Assembly (NCBI GenBank): GCA_017303335.1
Contig: JAFLBK010000002.1
Span: 62,001 to 126,000, forward strand
Direction: 5' to 3'
DNA: 64,000 nucleotides
Source: Chitinophagales bacterium
Lineage (GTDB): Bacteria > Bacteroidota > Bacteroidia > Chitinophagales > Chitinophagaceae
The notes beneath the pieces are model-generated. The model was not told the DNA's origin, made no database searches, and saw only the letters and a list, made by a program, of their open reading frames with translations. The position numbers were made by a program, and so were the translations under genes. Positions 6,824 through 14,782 of this stretch are shown here, piece by piece (position 1 is the stretch's first letter; each line of letters begins with the position of its first letter).

Positions 6824-7327
6824 TTATAGAGTACAACTGAATTTTAATTTGATTTCTTTTGCAAAGGCAAAATCATCCAACCAGCCAACACCCATATTAT
6901 CACATACATGAGGTATTTTAATCTTTGTGGGATTAGTAAAACTGTCTTTTGATTCTTTTGTTACAACTTTCGCATTTTCATTTATTGCGTGAGCAATTAC
7001 CCAAGGGTCTGCTATTGAATGTTGCCCAGTACTCGATACGAGATATTTATGCGATGGATCGGCTGCGTAAATACTTGTTAGACATTTCGAGACGGCACTA
7101 TCAATTGAACGAATAGGGATTTTGCTTGATTTTAGCCAAGAAGTAAGGTCGTCCTCAGTTCTTGTGATTTCTTCATAAACTATCTCAGGAAGAAATATGG
7201 TATTGTTAGTTCCTAATTGATTTAAAACATCCCAATATGAAGGACAAAGTGTTGGGCAATAATATTTCTGCCACGCTTGAATAAGAATGTTAGCGTCTAA
7301 ACAATACTTTTGCTGATTTAGACTCAT
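6824..7327 (-). CDS. PIN-domain protein (DUF4411), likely toxin
   Basis: This 167-residue protein shows the PIN nuclease plan: YCLDANILI with the first acidic residue (D11), EIVYEEITR with conserved acids near residue 50, and IADPWVIAHA with the third acid. The spacing fits the DUF4411 branch. DUF4411 genes are typically coupled to an XRE-ImmA/IrrE gene as a type II toxin-antitoxin-like pair, which is the arrangement here (4-base overlap, antitoxin-like gene first). Predicted activity is Mg-dependent RNA cleavage. The coding sequence is AT-rich. Confidence 0.85.
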   Translation of the reverse strand: MSLNQQKYCLDANILIQAWQKYYCPTLCPSYWDVLNQLGTNNTIFLPEIVYEEITRTEDDLTSWLKSSKIPIRSIDSAVSKCLTSIYAADPSHKYLVSSTGQHSIADPWVIAHAINENAKVVTKESKDSFTNPTKIKIPHVCDNMGVGWLDDFAFAKEIKLKFSCTL

Positions 7328-8508
7328 TTGTATAAAAAAGCTTCAAGTTTAGAAAAGTTATTTACCTGTGTATTCAGCAAGCTACTCGCTTGAGTTGGCT
7401 GAATTAACCCTCCACGAAACGCATCCATGACAACTTTTGTAAAAAGATGACTGTTTTTATTTACAAGGAGTAAATAGTAATTGGGACCGCTAGGCTTTTC
7501 TTTTTGCTTAGCTTTTGCTAGCGCTTTCTTTTCCTCCTCCCTTCTTAAGAAATCTCGGAAATTTGTATCAGCGTCGTTTTTTAAATTTCTATATTTTTCT
7601 ACTGAAATTAAATTAAGTGAATATGCTCTAAATAGAAAGGCAAAAGAGCTTACTCCTAATTTTTTAGAAACTTTAAATACGTCTTGAGAAGAATTAAAGA
7701 CTGATGGATTCAAAGATAACATTAGAGCTTCTGGGAGAAGTATATTCGCTGTAACCGTATTGCAAAAAAGTTCTACTGGATGAAGTTTATCTTTGTGCTT
7801 TAGCTCTGGCTCAATTTCGTTTGAAATTCCGGAAGCAGCTATCCAAATGTGGACCAGCTCATGAACTAAAGTAAAAAGCTGTGGGGCATCCCAGTCATCC
7901 GAATTGATGAATATAAAAGGTGCATGTTTATCAGCTATGGTAAAGCCTTGAATTTCTTCACTGTCTAGTTTTAATCTAGAATGAATAAAACTTGTTCTTG
8001 AGATAAAAATACCTTTAGCTTCGGCCTTTTGTATCCACTCTTTAATTGGATTTTCCGTTGAATACTTTAAGGGATTAATCTCGAGTGTTGTAAGTATATC
8101 TTGGGCAACCAGTAAAGGGTTTGAATTAATTGTGAATTTGCCTACACATGATAAAGTGTCTTCATCATTCTCTCTAAATAGATCACTTAGCCATGCTTGC
8201 TTTTGTTGAATTTCTCTAATAATAAAAGTTGAAGCTGTTCCTAATGGTTTTGCTGTCTTTCTCCTGAAATCCTTTAATGGTTGAAAATCTCGGGGAGCCT
8301 CCGGCAAAAAAAATATTGCAAATGCCCTCCTGTAAGTTTTAGCTAAAGTTTCAGCTTGCTTTATTGTTGGTTGTGAAATTCCATCCTCCCAATCTTTAAG
8401 TTTTTCAGGACTAACGGGTACTTTTGCAGCAGCATCTTCAATCGACATTCTAGCCGATTCCCTGGCCCATATTAGGACTTTTGGGGTTATGTGTGCTTTG
8501 TCAGACAT
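7324..8508 (-). CDS. XRE HTH plus ImmA/IrrE metallopeptidase, antitoxin-like
   Basis: This is a 394-residue protein. Residues ~8-65 form an XRE helix-turn-helix (SIEDAAAKVPVSPEKLKDWE). Residues ~150-260 form an ImmA/IrrE zinc peptidase domain with HELVH at 216-220 and the third ligand probably Glu246 (HPVELFCN). Its C-terminal ~130 residues are charged, with a Lys/Glu/Arg-rich helix. In ImmA systems the peptidase cleaves a repressor; when paired with DUF4411 it is thought to act as a regulatory antitoxin. The gene ends inside the start of the PIN gene (ATGA). Its ATG is about 50 bases from site G. Confidence 0.88.
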   Translation of the reverse strand: MSDKAHITPKVLIWARESARMSIEDAAAKVPVSPEKLKDWEDGISQPTIKQAETLAKTYRRAFAIFFLPEAPRDFQPLKDFRRKTAKPLGTASTFIIREIQQKQAWLSDLFRENDEDTLSCVGKFTINSNPLLVAQDILTTLEINPLKYSTENPIKEWIQKAEAKGIFISRTSFIHSRLKLDSEEIQGFTIADKHAPFIFINSDDWDAPQLFTLVHELVHIWIAASGISNEIEPELKHKDKLHPVELFCNTVTANILLPEALMLSLNPSVFNSSQDVFKVSKKLGVSSFAFLFRAYSLNLISVEKYRNLKNDADTNFRDFLRREEEKKALAKAKQKEKPSGPNYYLLLVNKNSHLFTKVVMDAFRGGLIQPTQASSLLNTQVNNFSKLEAFLYK

Positions 8509-8556
8509 TCAAGTTGCAATAATACGAAGTATAGTTAAAATGTTGTTCTTCTCAAG

Positions 8557-8670
8557 GCCTTGCAGCAAATGCTCCAGCATTTGCGCTGTTGTTGGGAGGA
8601 TAGATTATGCCTGCCTCCAAGCCAGCGGTAGGTAAAGCCCGCTGGAATCGTAAATGCTATGATAGCAGTT
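8557..8670. repeat. attC-like site G
   Basis: The left outer box is GCCTTGCAGC (8557-8566) and the left inner box GCATTTGCGC (8577-8586). The centre has CCTGCCTCCAAGCCAGCGG, almost the same as in site F. The right inner box is CGTAAATGC (8649-8657) and the outer box GATAGCAGTT (8661-8670). The left outer box agrees with the inverse of site F's right end at 9 of 10 positions, enclosing the PIN/ImmA pair. Confidence 0.55.
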
Positions 8671-8697
8671 GTTCATTTATAAAAAACTTATGGTATA

Positions 8698-9663
8698 TTA
8701 AAGCTCAAATGGTATATGATAATTATCTATCCCTTTAATGTGCATAATGCTTGCTTCAGCCTGGGCAGACAAATTAAACTGCGATTTTAGTTGCTCTCCA
8801 GTATTGAAGGGATCTTGAAAATAGATTTTTTGCAAGGTATTATGCATTGAATAGAATATTTGTTGATCAATTTTTCTATTGAAAAAGGGGAATGAGTACC
8901 CAATGACAACGAGAATATTAGTTCCAGTAGCCATTTCAAGGGCGACTTTGACTTTTTGTTCATTGAAGATTTTCTTGGAAGTGTTCTCTTCATCTTCCCA
9001 TGCAAATGATAATAGGGATTCAGTTTTTTCAACATTTGAAAAACTGAAGTATGATTCAAACACATCATAGAAATTTCTTTCGGAATAGGTACTGCCCGCA
9101 ACACCATTTAGGTGAATGAGAAAGGGATTTTCACCAGTTTCAAAACCATCACGGGAGTTTGGCCAGCATGTAAAGCCTTTAATCTTATCATATAATGATG
9201 AATTAATGGGCTTTAGTTTTTGAGCAGCTATTTCAATTTGAAGATCATAATTCCAAGATATTAGTTTTACATTTTCGGGGATTTTTTGATTAAATGCAAG
9301 TGTGGTTAAAAAAGTTAATGCTCTTAGATCAAATCGATTTTCCCTTTCTTGCTTGTATTTAAAAAATATGGATAATAGATGTTTTAAATACTTATAGCTC
9401 TTTGAATCTCCTATTTCAAGTAAATACTTGGCAAATAAATCTGGGGTACCAAACTCAATACAGTTTTTAGAAATACCAGCTAGAAATTCAATATCTGAAT
9501 TATCCCAACCTTTATTTTGCTCGATTAATGAAGTGGAGTGTTGTTTTACGAAAGAAAATAACTGTTGCGGTAATGCAGGAGTATTTTTATCTAAGCTACC
9601 CTTTATTAGAGGTAGTGCATTTGCGCTAGCTCCTGCACCAAGTAAATACGTAATTTTTTTCAT
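8698..9663 (-). CDS. SIR2-like domain protein, putative defence NADase
   Basis: This 321-residue protein opens with YLLGAGASANALP, the nucleotide-binding glycine loop of SIR2-like domains. It continues with SWNYD (136-140), an IHLNG motif carrying a candidate catalytic His (184), and VVIGYSFPFFN (about 252-262), the other conserved SIR2 signature. SIR2-like proteins of this type in bacterial defence systems deplete NAD during phage infection. No partner gene (TIR, Argonaute, HerA or DUF4020) lies beside it, so it may be a single-gene system. It is AT-rich and sits in the cassette-like row. Confidence 0.8.
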   Translation of the reverse strand: MKKITYLLGAGASANALPLIKGSLDKNTPALPQQLFSFVKQHSTSLIEQNKGWDNSDIEFLAGISKNCIEFGTPDLFAKYLLEIGDSKSYKYLKHLLSIFFKYKQERENRFDLRALTFLTTLAFNQKIPENVKLISWNYDLQIEIAAQKLKPINSSLYDKIKGFTCWPNSRDGFETGENPFLIHLNGVAGSTYSERNFYDVFESYFSFSNVEKTESLLSFAWEDEENTSKKIFNEQKVKVALEMATGTNILVVIGYSFPFFNRKIDQQIFYSMHNTLQKIYFQDPFNTGEQLKSQFNLSAQAEASIMHIKGIDNYHIPFEL

Positions 9664-9697
9664 TCACTTACCTACATTTGACTCTTAGAATGCATGA

Positions 9698-9793
9698 CTG
9701 CAAACACTATGTATATTGACTTCTTACAGCAGCTTCGTAATGATCTTGTATTCTTAGTTATGCCGAAGTATTCCTGGAATTGTAAATGATTCG
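9698..9793. repeat. possible decayed attC-like end, in a gene-free stretch
   Basis: The gene-free stretch 9664-10007 contains ACTGCAAAC near 9697 and GGAATTGTAAATGATTC near 9777, which loosely resemble the outer and inner boxes of the other sites. The match is weak. The rest of the stretch holds a small AAGCC/GGCTT hairpin near 9869 and nothing else I can name. It marks the change from AT-rich cassette genes to GC-richer core genes. Confidence 0.25.
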
Positions 9794-10007
9794 GATTCAC
9801 ATGGCTTCGCCGCCCTGGGTCACAGGTGAAACTAGCTTTTGAATATACAAAAGAATTCTAAACTGTCAAGCCGTTTTGGCTTCTCTGTAGGTGGATTGTT
9901 GATAAGTAAGTCGGTTCCTGCTTTTCAAAGGCATTACCCATAAAAACCCCGGAACCGGCCCCACCATTGCCCGGGAAAAGAAACAGGAACAGGGATCTAT
10001 TTCAGCT

Positions 10008-10865
10008 ATGCTATATTTGGCCATGGATTACTACAATTACAATGGTAAACTGCTGGAGGGCAGCAAGGCTTTTGCCGGGCCTTCGAGCCGGGCCATCCGC
10101 TATGGCGACGGGCTTTTTGAAACCATCAAGTCCGCCAACGGGGAACTGGTTTTTGCCGACGACCATTTTGCCCGCCTCTGGGATGGGCTGGAGCGCTTAA
10201 GGTTTCAACTGCCGACGCACTTTACCCCCGCCCGGCTGCAGCAGGAGATCCTCGATCTTCTCCAAAAAAATAAACAGGATAAACTCGCCCGGGTACGGCT
10301 TACCCTGTTCCGGGGCAATGGCGGCTTGTATGATCCCGTTCACCTGCACCCCGAGTATACCATCCAAACCATGGCCCTGCCCGATACCGCCGGGCAATGG
10401 AACAGCAATGGCCTGGTGCTGGGCATCTACGAAGCGGCCCGCAAATGCCGCGACGCCTTCAGCGATATCAAGCACAATAATTTTCTTCCCTACGTGATGG
10501 CAGCGCTGGAAGCCAGGGAACAGCAATGGAACGACGCCCTCCTGCTCAACGACGCCGGCCGGGTATGCGACAGCTCCATCGCCAACGTATTCCTCCTGAA
10601 GAACGGAACGGTAAGCACCGTTGCGCTCACCGAAGGTTGTATCGCCGGCGTGATGCGTAAGAACGTAATGCGCCTGCTGGCCGAAAAGGGCATGCCGGTG
10701 ACCGAAGCGGCGATCACGGTAGATGAACTGCTGGAAGCCGATGAGGTATTCCTCACCAATTCGATCTTCAACCTGCGCTGGGTGCAGCGCATCGGCGATA
10801 AAAAATACGACTGCACGGATACGCGGAAAATTTATGCGGAAACGCTGTCAACTATTTTACCCTGA
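10008..10865 (+). CDS. class IV PLP aminotransferase, possibly aminodeoxychorismate lyase
   Basis: This protein of 285 residues (280 if translation begins at the ATG at 10023) is of fold-type IV. Key features are RYGDGLFETIK near the N terminus, FSDIKHNNFLPYVMA carrying the PLP lysine, SSIANVFLLKNG, and the late TEGCIAGVMRKNVM. The family includes branched-chain and D-amino-acid aminotransferases and PabC. With folE and pterin genes only 4 kb away, PabC (pABA for folate) is an attractive reading, but motifs alone do not decide. The usual Glu before the SS pair is Asp here (VCDSS). A TATATTTG box at 10012-10019 lies inside the longer ORF and would fit a very short leader. Confidence 0.8.
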   Translation: MLYLAMDYYNYNGKLLEGSKAFAGPSSRAIRYGDGLFETIKSANGELVFADDHFARLWDGLERLRFQLPTHFTPARLQQEILDLLQKNKQDKLARVRLTLFRGNGGLYDPVHLHPEYTIQTMALPDTAGQWNSNGLVLGIYEAARKCRDAFSDIKHNNFLPYVMAALEAREQQWNDALLLNDAGRVCDSSIANVFLLKNGTVSTVALTEGCIAGVMRKNVMRLLAEKGMPVTEAAITVDELLEADEVFLTNSIFNLRWVQRIGDKKYDCTDTRKIYAETLSTILP

Positions 10866-10897
10866 TCTTGTTTTGCATCGTTTGAAACCCTTCGTTC

Positions 10898-12226
10898 ATG
10901 ACAACCGTCAACATTTTCTGGTTCCGCCGCGACCTGCGCCTGCACGACAATGCCGCCCTCTACCATGCCCTGCGCTCCGGTAAACCGGTATTGCCCATCT
11001 TCATCTTCGATACGAACATCCTCGATAAACTGGAAGACAAGTCCGATCGCCGGGTACAGTTCATTCATGCCGCATTGGAAGAGATACAGCATGCCCTGTT
11101 GACCATGGGCTCCACGCTGGAGGTATTTCATTCCACCCCGATCGATACATTCCAGGAACTGCTGCGCAGGTATAAGATCGAAGCCGTTTTCACCAACCAC
11201 GATTACGAGCCCTATGCGCTGGAACGTGATGCCGCCGTCGGCAAACTGCTGCAGGCAAATGGGGCGGGCTTTCATACGTTTAAAGACCAGGTTATCTTTG
11301 AGAAGGACGAAGTGCTGAAAGACGATGGTAAGCCCTATACCGTGTTCACGCCCTACAGCAAAAAATGGAAGGTGTCGCTGACGCCCTTTCATTACAAAGC
11401 CTATCCCACGGAAAACTATTTCGCTCAGTTTTATAAGCAGGAGCCAATAGCCCTGCCTTCGCTGGAAGCGATCGGTTTTCAGAAGGGAACTGTTGTTTAC
11501 CCGGGGAAGGAGCTCGATGCAGAACTGGTGCGTAAGTACAAGGAGCAGCGGGATTATCCCGGCATTGCCGGAACTTCGAAGCTGGGCGTACACCTGCGTT
11601 TCGGCACGGTGAGCATCCGGCAACTGGTGGCCAAAAGCCTCGGGCTCAGCGAAACCTTCATCAATGAACTCATCTGGCGTGATTTCTACCACATGATCCT
11701 CTGGCATTTTCCGCAGGTGGGAAAAGGAAAGGCGTTCAAACCGGAATACGATACCATCGAATGGAGGAAAGACGGGGGTGAGTTCGCTTTGTGGTGCGCC
11801 GGAAGGACCGGTTACCCGATCGTAGACGCGGGCATGCGTGAGCTGAATGAAACCGGTTACATGCACAACCGGGTACGCATGATCGTGGCTTCGTTCTTAA
11901 CCAAGCATCTTTTGCTCGACTGGCGCCTGGGTGAAGCGTATTTCGCCGAAAAGCTGCTCGACTTCGACCTGGCAGCCAATAACGGCGGCTGGCAATGGGC
12001 GGCGGGCAGCGGTTGCGACGCGGCGCCTTATTTCCGCATCTTCAATCCCTACCTGCAAACGCAGAAATTCGATCCGCAACTGGCGTATATAAAGAAGTGG
12101 GTTCCCGAACTCAACGAATTCAGTTATCCCAAACCCATCGTAGAGCATGAGCTGGCCCGCAAGCGTTGCCTGGAAGTGTACAGTAAGGCATTGAAGAAAG
12201 ACCTGACGGTGGGCTTACGCGACTAA
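10898..12226 (+). CDS. phrB: deoxyribodipyrimidine photolyase
   Basis: This 442-residue class I photolyase/cryptochrome has an N-terminal antenna-binding domain (IFWFRRDLRLHDNAAL, residues 6-21) and a C-terminal FAD domain with TSKLGVHLRFGTVSIR, ELIWRDFYHMILWHFP, GRTGYPIVDAGMREL, MHNRVRMIVASFL, and NNGGWQWAAGSGCDAAPYFR. These are the canonical FAD and lesion-binding signatures, with the Trp residues of the electron-transfer chain. It uses light to split pyrimidine dimers in DNA. Its TAA abuts the stop codon of the convergent mqnD with no gap; the junction CTAATTAG is palindromic. Confidence 0.95.
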   Translation: MTTVNIFWFRRDLRLHDNAALYHALRSGKPVLPIFIFDTNILDKLEDKSDRRVQFIHAALEEIQHALLTMGSTLEVFHSTPIDTFQELLRRYKIEAVFTNHDYEPYALERDAAVGKLLQANGAGFHTFKDQVIFEKDEVLKDDGKPYTVFTPYSKKWKVSLTPFHYKAYPTENYFAQFYKQEPIALPSLEAIGFQKGTVVYPGKELDAELVRKYKEQRDYPGIAGTSKLGVHLRFGTVSIRQLVAKSLGLSETFINELIWRDFYHMILWHFPQVGKGKAFKPEYDTIEWRKDGGEFALWCAGRTGYPIVDAGMRELNETGYMHNRVRMIVASFLTKHLLLDWRLGEAYFAEKLLDFDLAANNGGWQWAAGSGCDAAPYFRIFNPYLQTQKFDPQLAYIKKWVPELNEFSYPKPIVEHELARKRCLEVYSKALKKDLTVGLRD

Positions 12227-13057
12227 TTAGTGGAGGAAGACATCATCCCGTAACTGCGTAGCGGGATGATCCTGTTTGTAAACGTCCAGTAGTTTGTTCA
12301 CGGCCGTACGCCCTTCTTCTCCCAGGTTGATGGAATGCTGGTTCACGTAGAGGTTGATGTGCTGGCGCATCACCGCTTCGCTCATTTCCTGCGAATGTTT
12401 CTTTACATAGTCGGTGAGTTCTTCATGATGATGCCGGTAGGCATATTCGATGCTTTCGCGGATCAGGCTGTCGACGGTTTGTTGTATGCTTGCCGGTAAT
12501 GAACGTTTGATGACGATACCACCGAGTGGTATGGAATGCCCGGTGTGTTTCTCCCAGTAATCGCCCAGGTCGGTGATCTTGTGCAACCCCTTATCCTGGT
12601 AGGTAAAACGGTTCTCGTGGATGATCACACCCAGTCCCTGCCCGCTCAATACAAATTCCTCGATCTTATCGTAGCGCAGGAAAACCTTCTTCTTCGCATG
12701 CGGATAAGCCAGGGAAAACAGCAGATGCGCCGTGGTATGTTCGCCGGGTATTGCAATTACGTTATCTTCTACATTCATCATTCCCTGATCCTTGTTTGAT
12801 ATTAATAACGGTCCCACACCGCGGCCCAGTGCGCTGCCGCTGTTCAGCAGGATGTATTGTTCAAGCACCAGGGGCAGTACGCCGTAGCTGAGTTTGGTGA
12901 TGTCGAGTTTACCGGCGATGGCCCATTCGTTGAGGGTTTGTACATCTTCGAGCACAACGTCGAATGAAAGATCTCCGCTATCGATCTTGCGGTTCACCAG
13001 CGCATCGAAGATGAAGGTATCGTTGGGGCAGGGGGAGAATCCAAGGCTGCATTTCAT
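12227..13057 (-). CDS. mqnD: 1,4-dihydroxy-6-naphthoate synthase (menaquinone, futalosine pathway)
   Basis: MqnD converts cyclic dehypoxanthinyl futalosine to 1,4-dihydroxy-6-naphthoate in the alternative menaquinone route. The protein begins MKCSLGFSPCPNDTFIFDAL, the family hallmark, and continues with VQTLNEWAIAGKLDITKLSYG and GRGVGPLLIS, a periplasmic-binding-protein-like fold. I chose the ATG at 13057-13055, giving 276 residues, because it overlaps the mqnB stop as ATGA and starts at the conserved N terminus; the open frame extends 24 codons further upstream. It forms an operon with mqnB. Confidence 0.93.
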   Translation of the reverse strand: MKCSLGFSPCPNDTFIFDALVNRKIDSGDLSFDVVLEDVQTLNEWAIAGKLDITKLSYGVLPLVLEQYILLNSGSALGRGVGPLLISNKDQGMMNVEDNVIAIPGEHTTAHLLFSLAYPHAKKKVFLRYDKIEEFVLSGQGLGVIIHENRFTYQDKGLHKITDLGDYWEKHTGHSIPLGGIVIKRSLPASIQQTVDSLIRESIEYAYRHHHEELTDYVKKHSQEMSEAVMRQHINLYVNQHSINLGEEGRTAVNKLLDVYKQDHPATQLRDDVFLH

Positions 13058-13686
13058 CGGCGGATCTGTTGATTGAGCAGTTTGAGCAATTCGTTGTGCA
13101 GGTTGGTGATGGCTTCCTGCATTTTCCATTTCGATTTATCCCGTTCGCCCACGTAATTGGAAATGGCCCGCAACTGGATGAAGGGAACTTTTTCCTGCAG
13201 GCATACATAATGCAGGGCTGCGCCTTCCATCGATTCGATATCGGGTTGAAAATTTTCAACGAGCTGCTCTTGCTGCAGCGGGCTGTCGGTAATGGTATTC
13301 ACGGTAACGGCACGAACAGCACGCAGCGCAACCTGGTTAGTGATCTTGCCACTGTTCGTGAGCCATCCATCGGTGAAGGGGAATTCATTCTTATCTGCCA
13401 GTCCGCTCTCGAAGAGCGGAGCGAAGCGGCCTTTTTCTTCGGTACCGAGGTCGCCGAAGCAATCCTGCTGAACCCAAACCGTTTCACCCAGGGCGATGTT
13501 CGTATTAAATGTTCCGGCAATACCAGCCTGGATGACGAGGTCGTAATCGATCTGCTGCATGCGTTTCTGCAGGTGGTAAAGGGTGGCGGGCACGCCAACA
13601 CCGGCGATCAGGAGGTCGACCGGGGAACCGTTCCGGGTGAAGAGTTCTATTTCGTTGGCGGTAGCCGAAAGCAGCAGTATTTGCAT
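13054..13686 (-). CDS. mqnB: futalosine hydrolase
   Basis: This nucleoside-phosphorylase-fold enzyme removes hypoxanthine from futalosine, the step before the cyclisation that feeds MqnD. Visible motifs are IAGVGVPATLYHL, VIQAGIAGTFN, LGETVWVQQDCFGDLG, SMEGAALHYVC and RAISNYVGERDKSKW. The start MQILLLSATANEIE at 13686 is preferred over a Met nine codons upstream because the first strand begins there; length is then 210 residues. It is divergent from the queD-like gene at 13759. Confidence 0.92.
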   Translation of the reverse strand: MQILLLSATANEIELFTRNGSPVDLLIAGVGVPATLYHLQKRMQQIDYDLVIQAGIAGTFNTNIALGETVWVQQDCFGDLGTEEKGRFAPLFESGLADKNEFPFTDGWLTNSGKITNQVALRAVRAVTVNTITDSPLQQEQLVENFQPDIESMEGAALHYVCLQEKVPFIQLRAISNYVGERDKSKWKMQEAITNLHNELLKLLNQQIRR

Positions 13687-13731
13687 GGGGCAAATTTCGT
13701 GTTTGTGCTTCATATTTCAGGATTTTGCCGC

Positions 13732-13739
13732 TACCTTTG
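13732..13739 (+). promoter_or_regulatory. TAnnTTTG promoter box upstream of the first PTPS-like gene
   Basis: TACCTTTG matches the Bacteroidota -7 element TAnnTTTG and lies 20 bases before the ATG at 13759. A clear -33 TTG at normal spacing is not seen. Confidence 0.55.
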
Positions 13740-13758
13740 CGCAAATTTTGACGACGAG

Positions 13759-14169
13759 ATGGTTTACGTAACACGTACAGAACATTTTAACGCGGCCCAC
13801 AAGCTGTATAACCCGCGGTGGACGAAGGAGCAGAACGATGCCGTTTTCGGGCGCTGCGCCAACGAGAACTGGCATGGGCACAATTTTGAGCTGGACGTTA
13901 CGATCAAGGGTAATCCCGACCCGGATACCGGTTTCGTGTACGATGTGAAGAAACTCAGCGCCATCATCAACGAACACGTCATCGAAAAACTCGATCACAA
14001 GAACCTGAACCTCGATGTGGATTTTATGGCCGGCAAGATGTGTTCGATCGAGAACCTCGTGATCGGCATCTGGAACCAGCTGGTTCCGCATCTCCCCGAA
14101 GGGGTGAAACTGCATTGCCTGAAACTGCGGGAAACGCCGAAGATCTATACGGAGTATTACGGCGATTAG
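13759..14169 (+). CDS. 6-pyruvoyl-tetrahydropterin synthase / QueD family, copy 1
   Basis: This 136-residue protein starts at ATG 13759; the open frame extends far upstream but antisense to mqnB. Zinc ligands are seen in EHFNAAHKL and in the NWHGHNF motif, preceded by the active-site Cys in FGRCANE. DHKNLNLD and a late ETPKIYTEYYG complete the family pattern. The family converts dihydroneopterin triphosphate to 6-pyruvoyl-tetrahydropterin or to 6-carboxy-tetrahydropterin (queuosine route). A second copy follows within 160 bases, then folE, which supplies the substrate. Confidence 0.9.
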   Translation: MVYVTRTEHFNAAHKLYNPRWTKEQNDAVFGRCANENWHGHNFELDVTIKGNPDPDTGFVYDVKKLSAIINEHVIEKLDHKNLNLDVDFMAGKMCSIENLVIGIWNQLVPHLPEGVKLHCLKLRETPKIYTEYYGD

Positions 14170-14325
14170 TTTTCCGCGTCCGACGAACTATTCCTACCTT
14201 TAATTGTAATAGCTTCCACACCGGTCGTTGTGAACAGCAGACTTCTGTTCCGGTAACCGGCCGCGGGCACCGATCAGCAGAAACGGATCTTTTCAGTTCG
14301 CATTGTCAACCGAAAGCAGATTATC

Positions 14326-14742
14326 ATGAGTCAGAAAGTAGCTGTATACCGAAAAGAACATTTCAACGCCGCCCACCGGCTCAACAATCCCGATTGGGAC
14401 GAAGCCACCAATGCCCGGGTGTTCGGCAAGTGCAACAATCCCCATTACCACGGACATAATTACGAACTGATCGTGAAACTGACCGGCGAGCCCGACCCCG
14501 CTACGGGTTATGTGTACGATCTGAAATTGCTGAGCGACCAGGTGAAAGAGACCATCATCGACCGGTTCGATCACCGGAACCTGAATGAGGATACGGTGGA
14601 GTTTAAAAATCTTAATCCCACCGCGGAGAATATCGTGGTGGTGATCTATAACCTGTTACGGCCGAAGATCGATACAAAATACGACCTGCAGGTGCGCTTG
14701 TTTGAAACACCGCGGAATTTTGTCGAGTACCCGACGAACTAA
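14326..14742 (+). CDS. 6-pyruvoyl-tetrahydropterin synthase / QueD family, copy 2
   Basis: A 138-residue paralogue of the gene just upstream. It has EHFNAAHRLNNP, FGKCNNPHYHGHNYEL (catalytic Cys and the HxH zinc ligands), GYVYDLKLLSD, DHRNLNED and a terminal ETPRNFVEYP. The GKCNNP segment is closer to the eukaryote-type PTPS consensus than in copy 1, so the copies may have different products (tetrahydrobiopterin versus queuosine precursors); that division is inference. It is 40 bases from folE. Confidence 0.9.
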   Translation: MSQKVAVYRKEHFNAAHRLNNPDWDEATNARVFGKCNNPHYHGHNYELIVKLTGEPDPATGYVYDLKLLSDQVKETIIDRFDHRNLNEDTVEFKNLNPTAENIVVVIYNLLRPKIDTKYDLQVRLFETPRNFVEYPTN

Positions 14743-14782
14743 GTAAACACTAAATTGTTTATTGAGCATTAAATGACAAGAA

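Noticed and set aside
8698..9663. Thoeris (ThsA) or SIR2-HerA system
   Set aside because: No TIR, HerA or DUF4020 partner and no SLOG domain is seen next to the SIR2-like gene.
2812..9793. A conventional transposon or prophage
   Set aside because: No transposase, integrase, phage structural gene or terminal direct repeats are seen; the repeated units are at each gene border instead.
10832..11866. Long minus-strand open frame opposite the photolyase
   Set aside because: It is antisense to a clear photolyase gene, with low-complexity composition and no domain; it is a shadow of GC-rich codon use.
13069..13758. N-terminal extension of the first PTPS-like gene
   Set aside because: The extension runs antisense through mqnB; the family start is at 13759, behind a promoter box.
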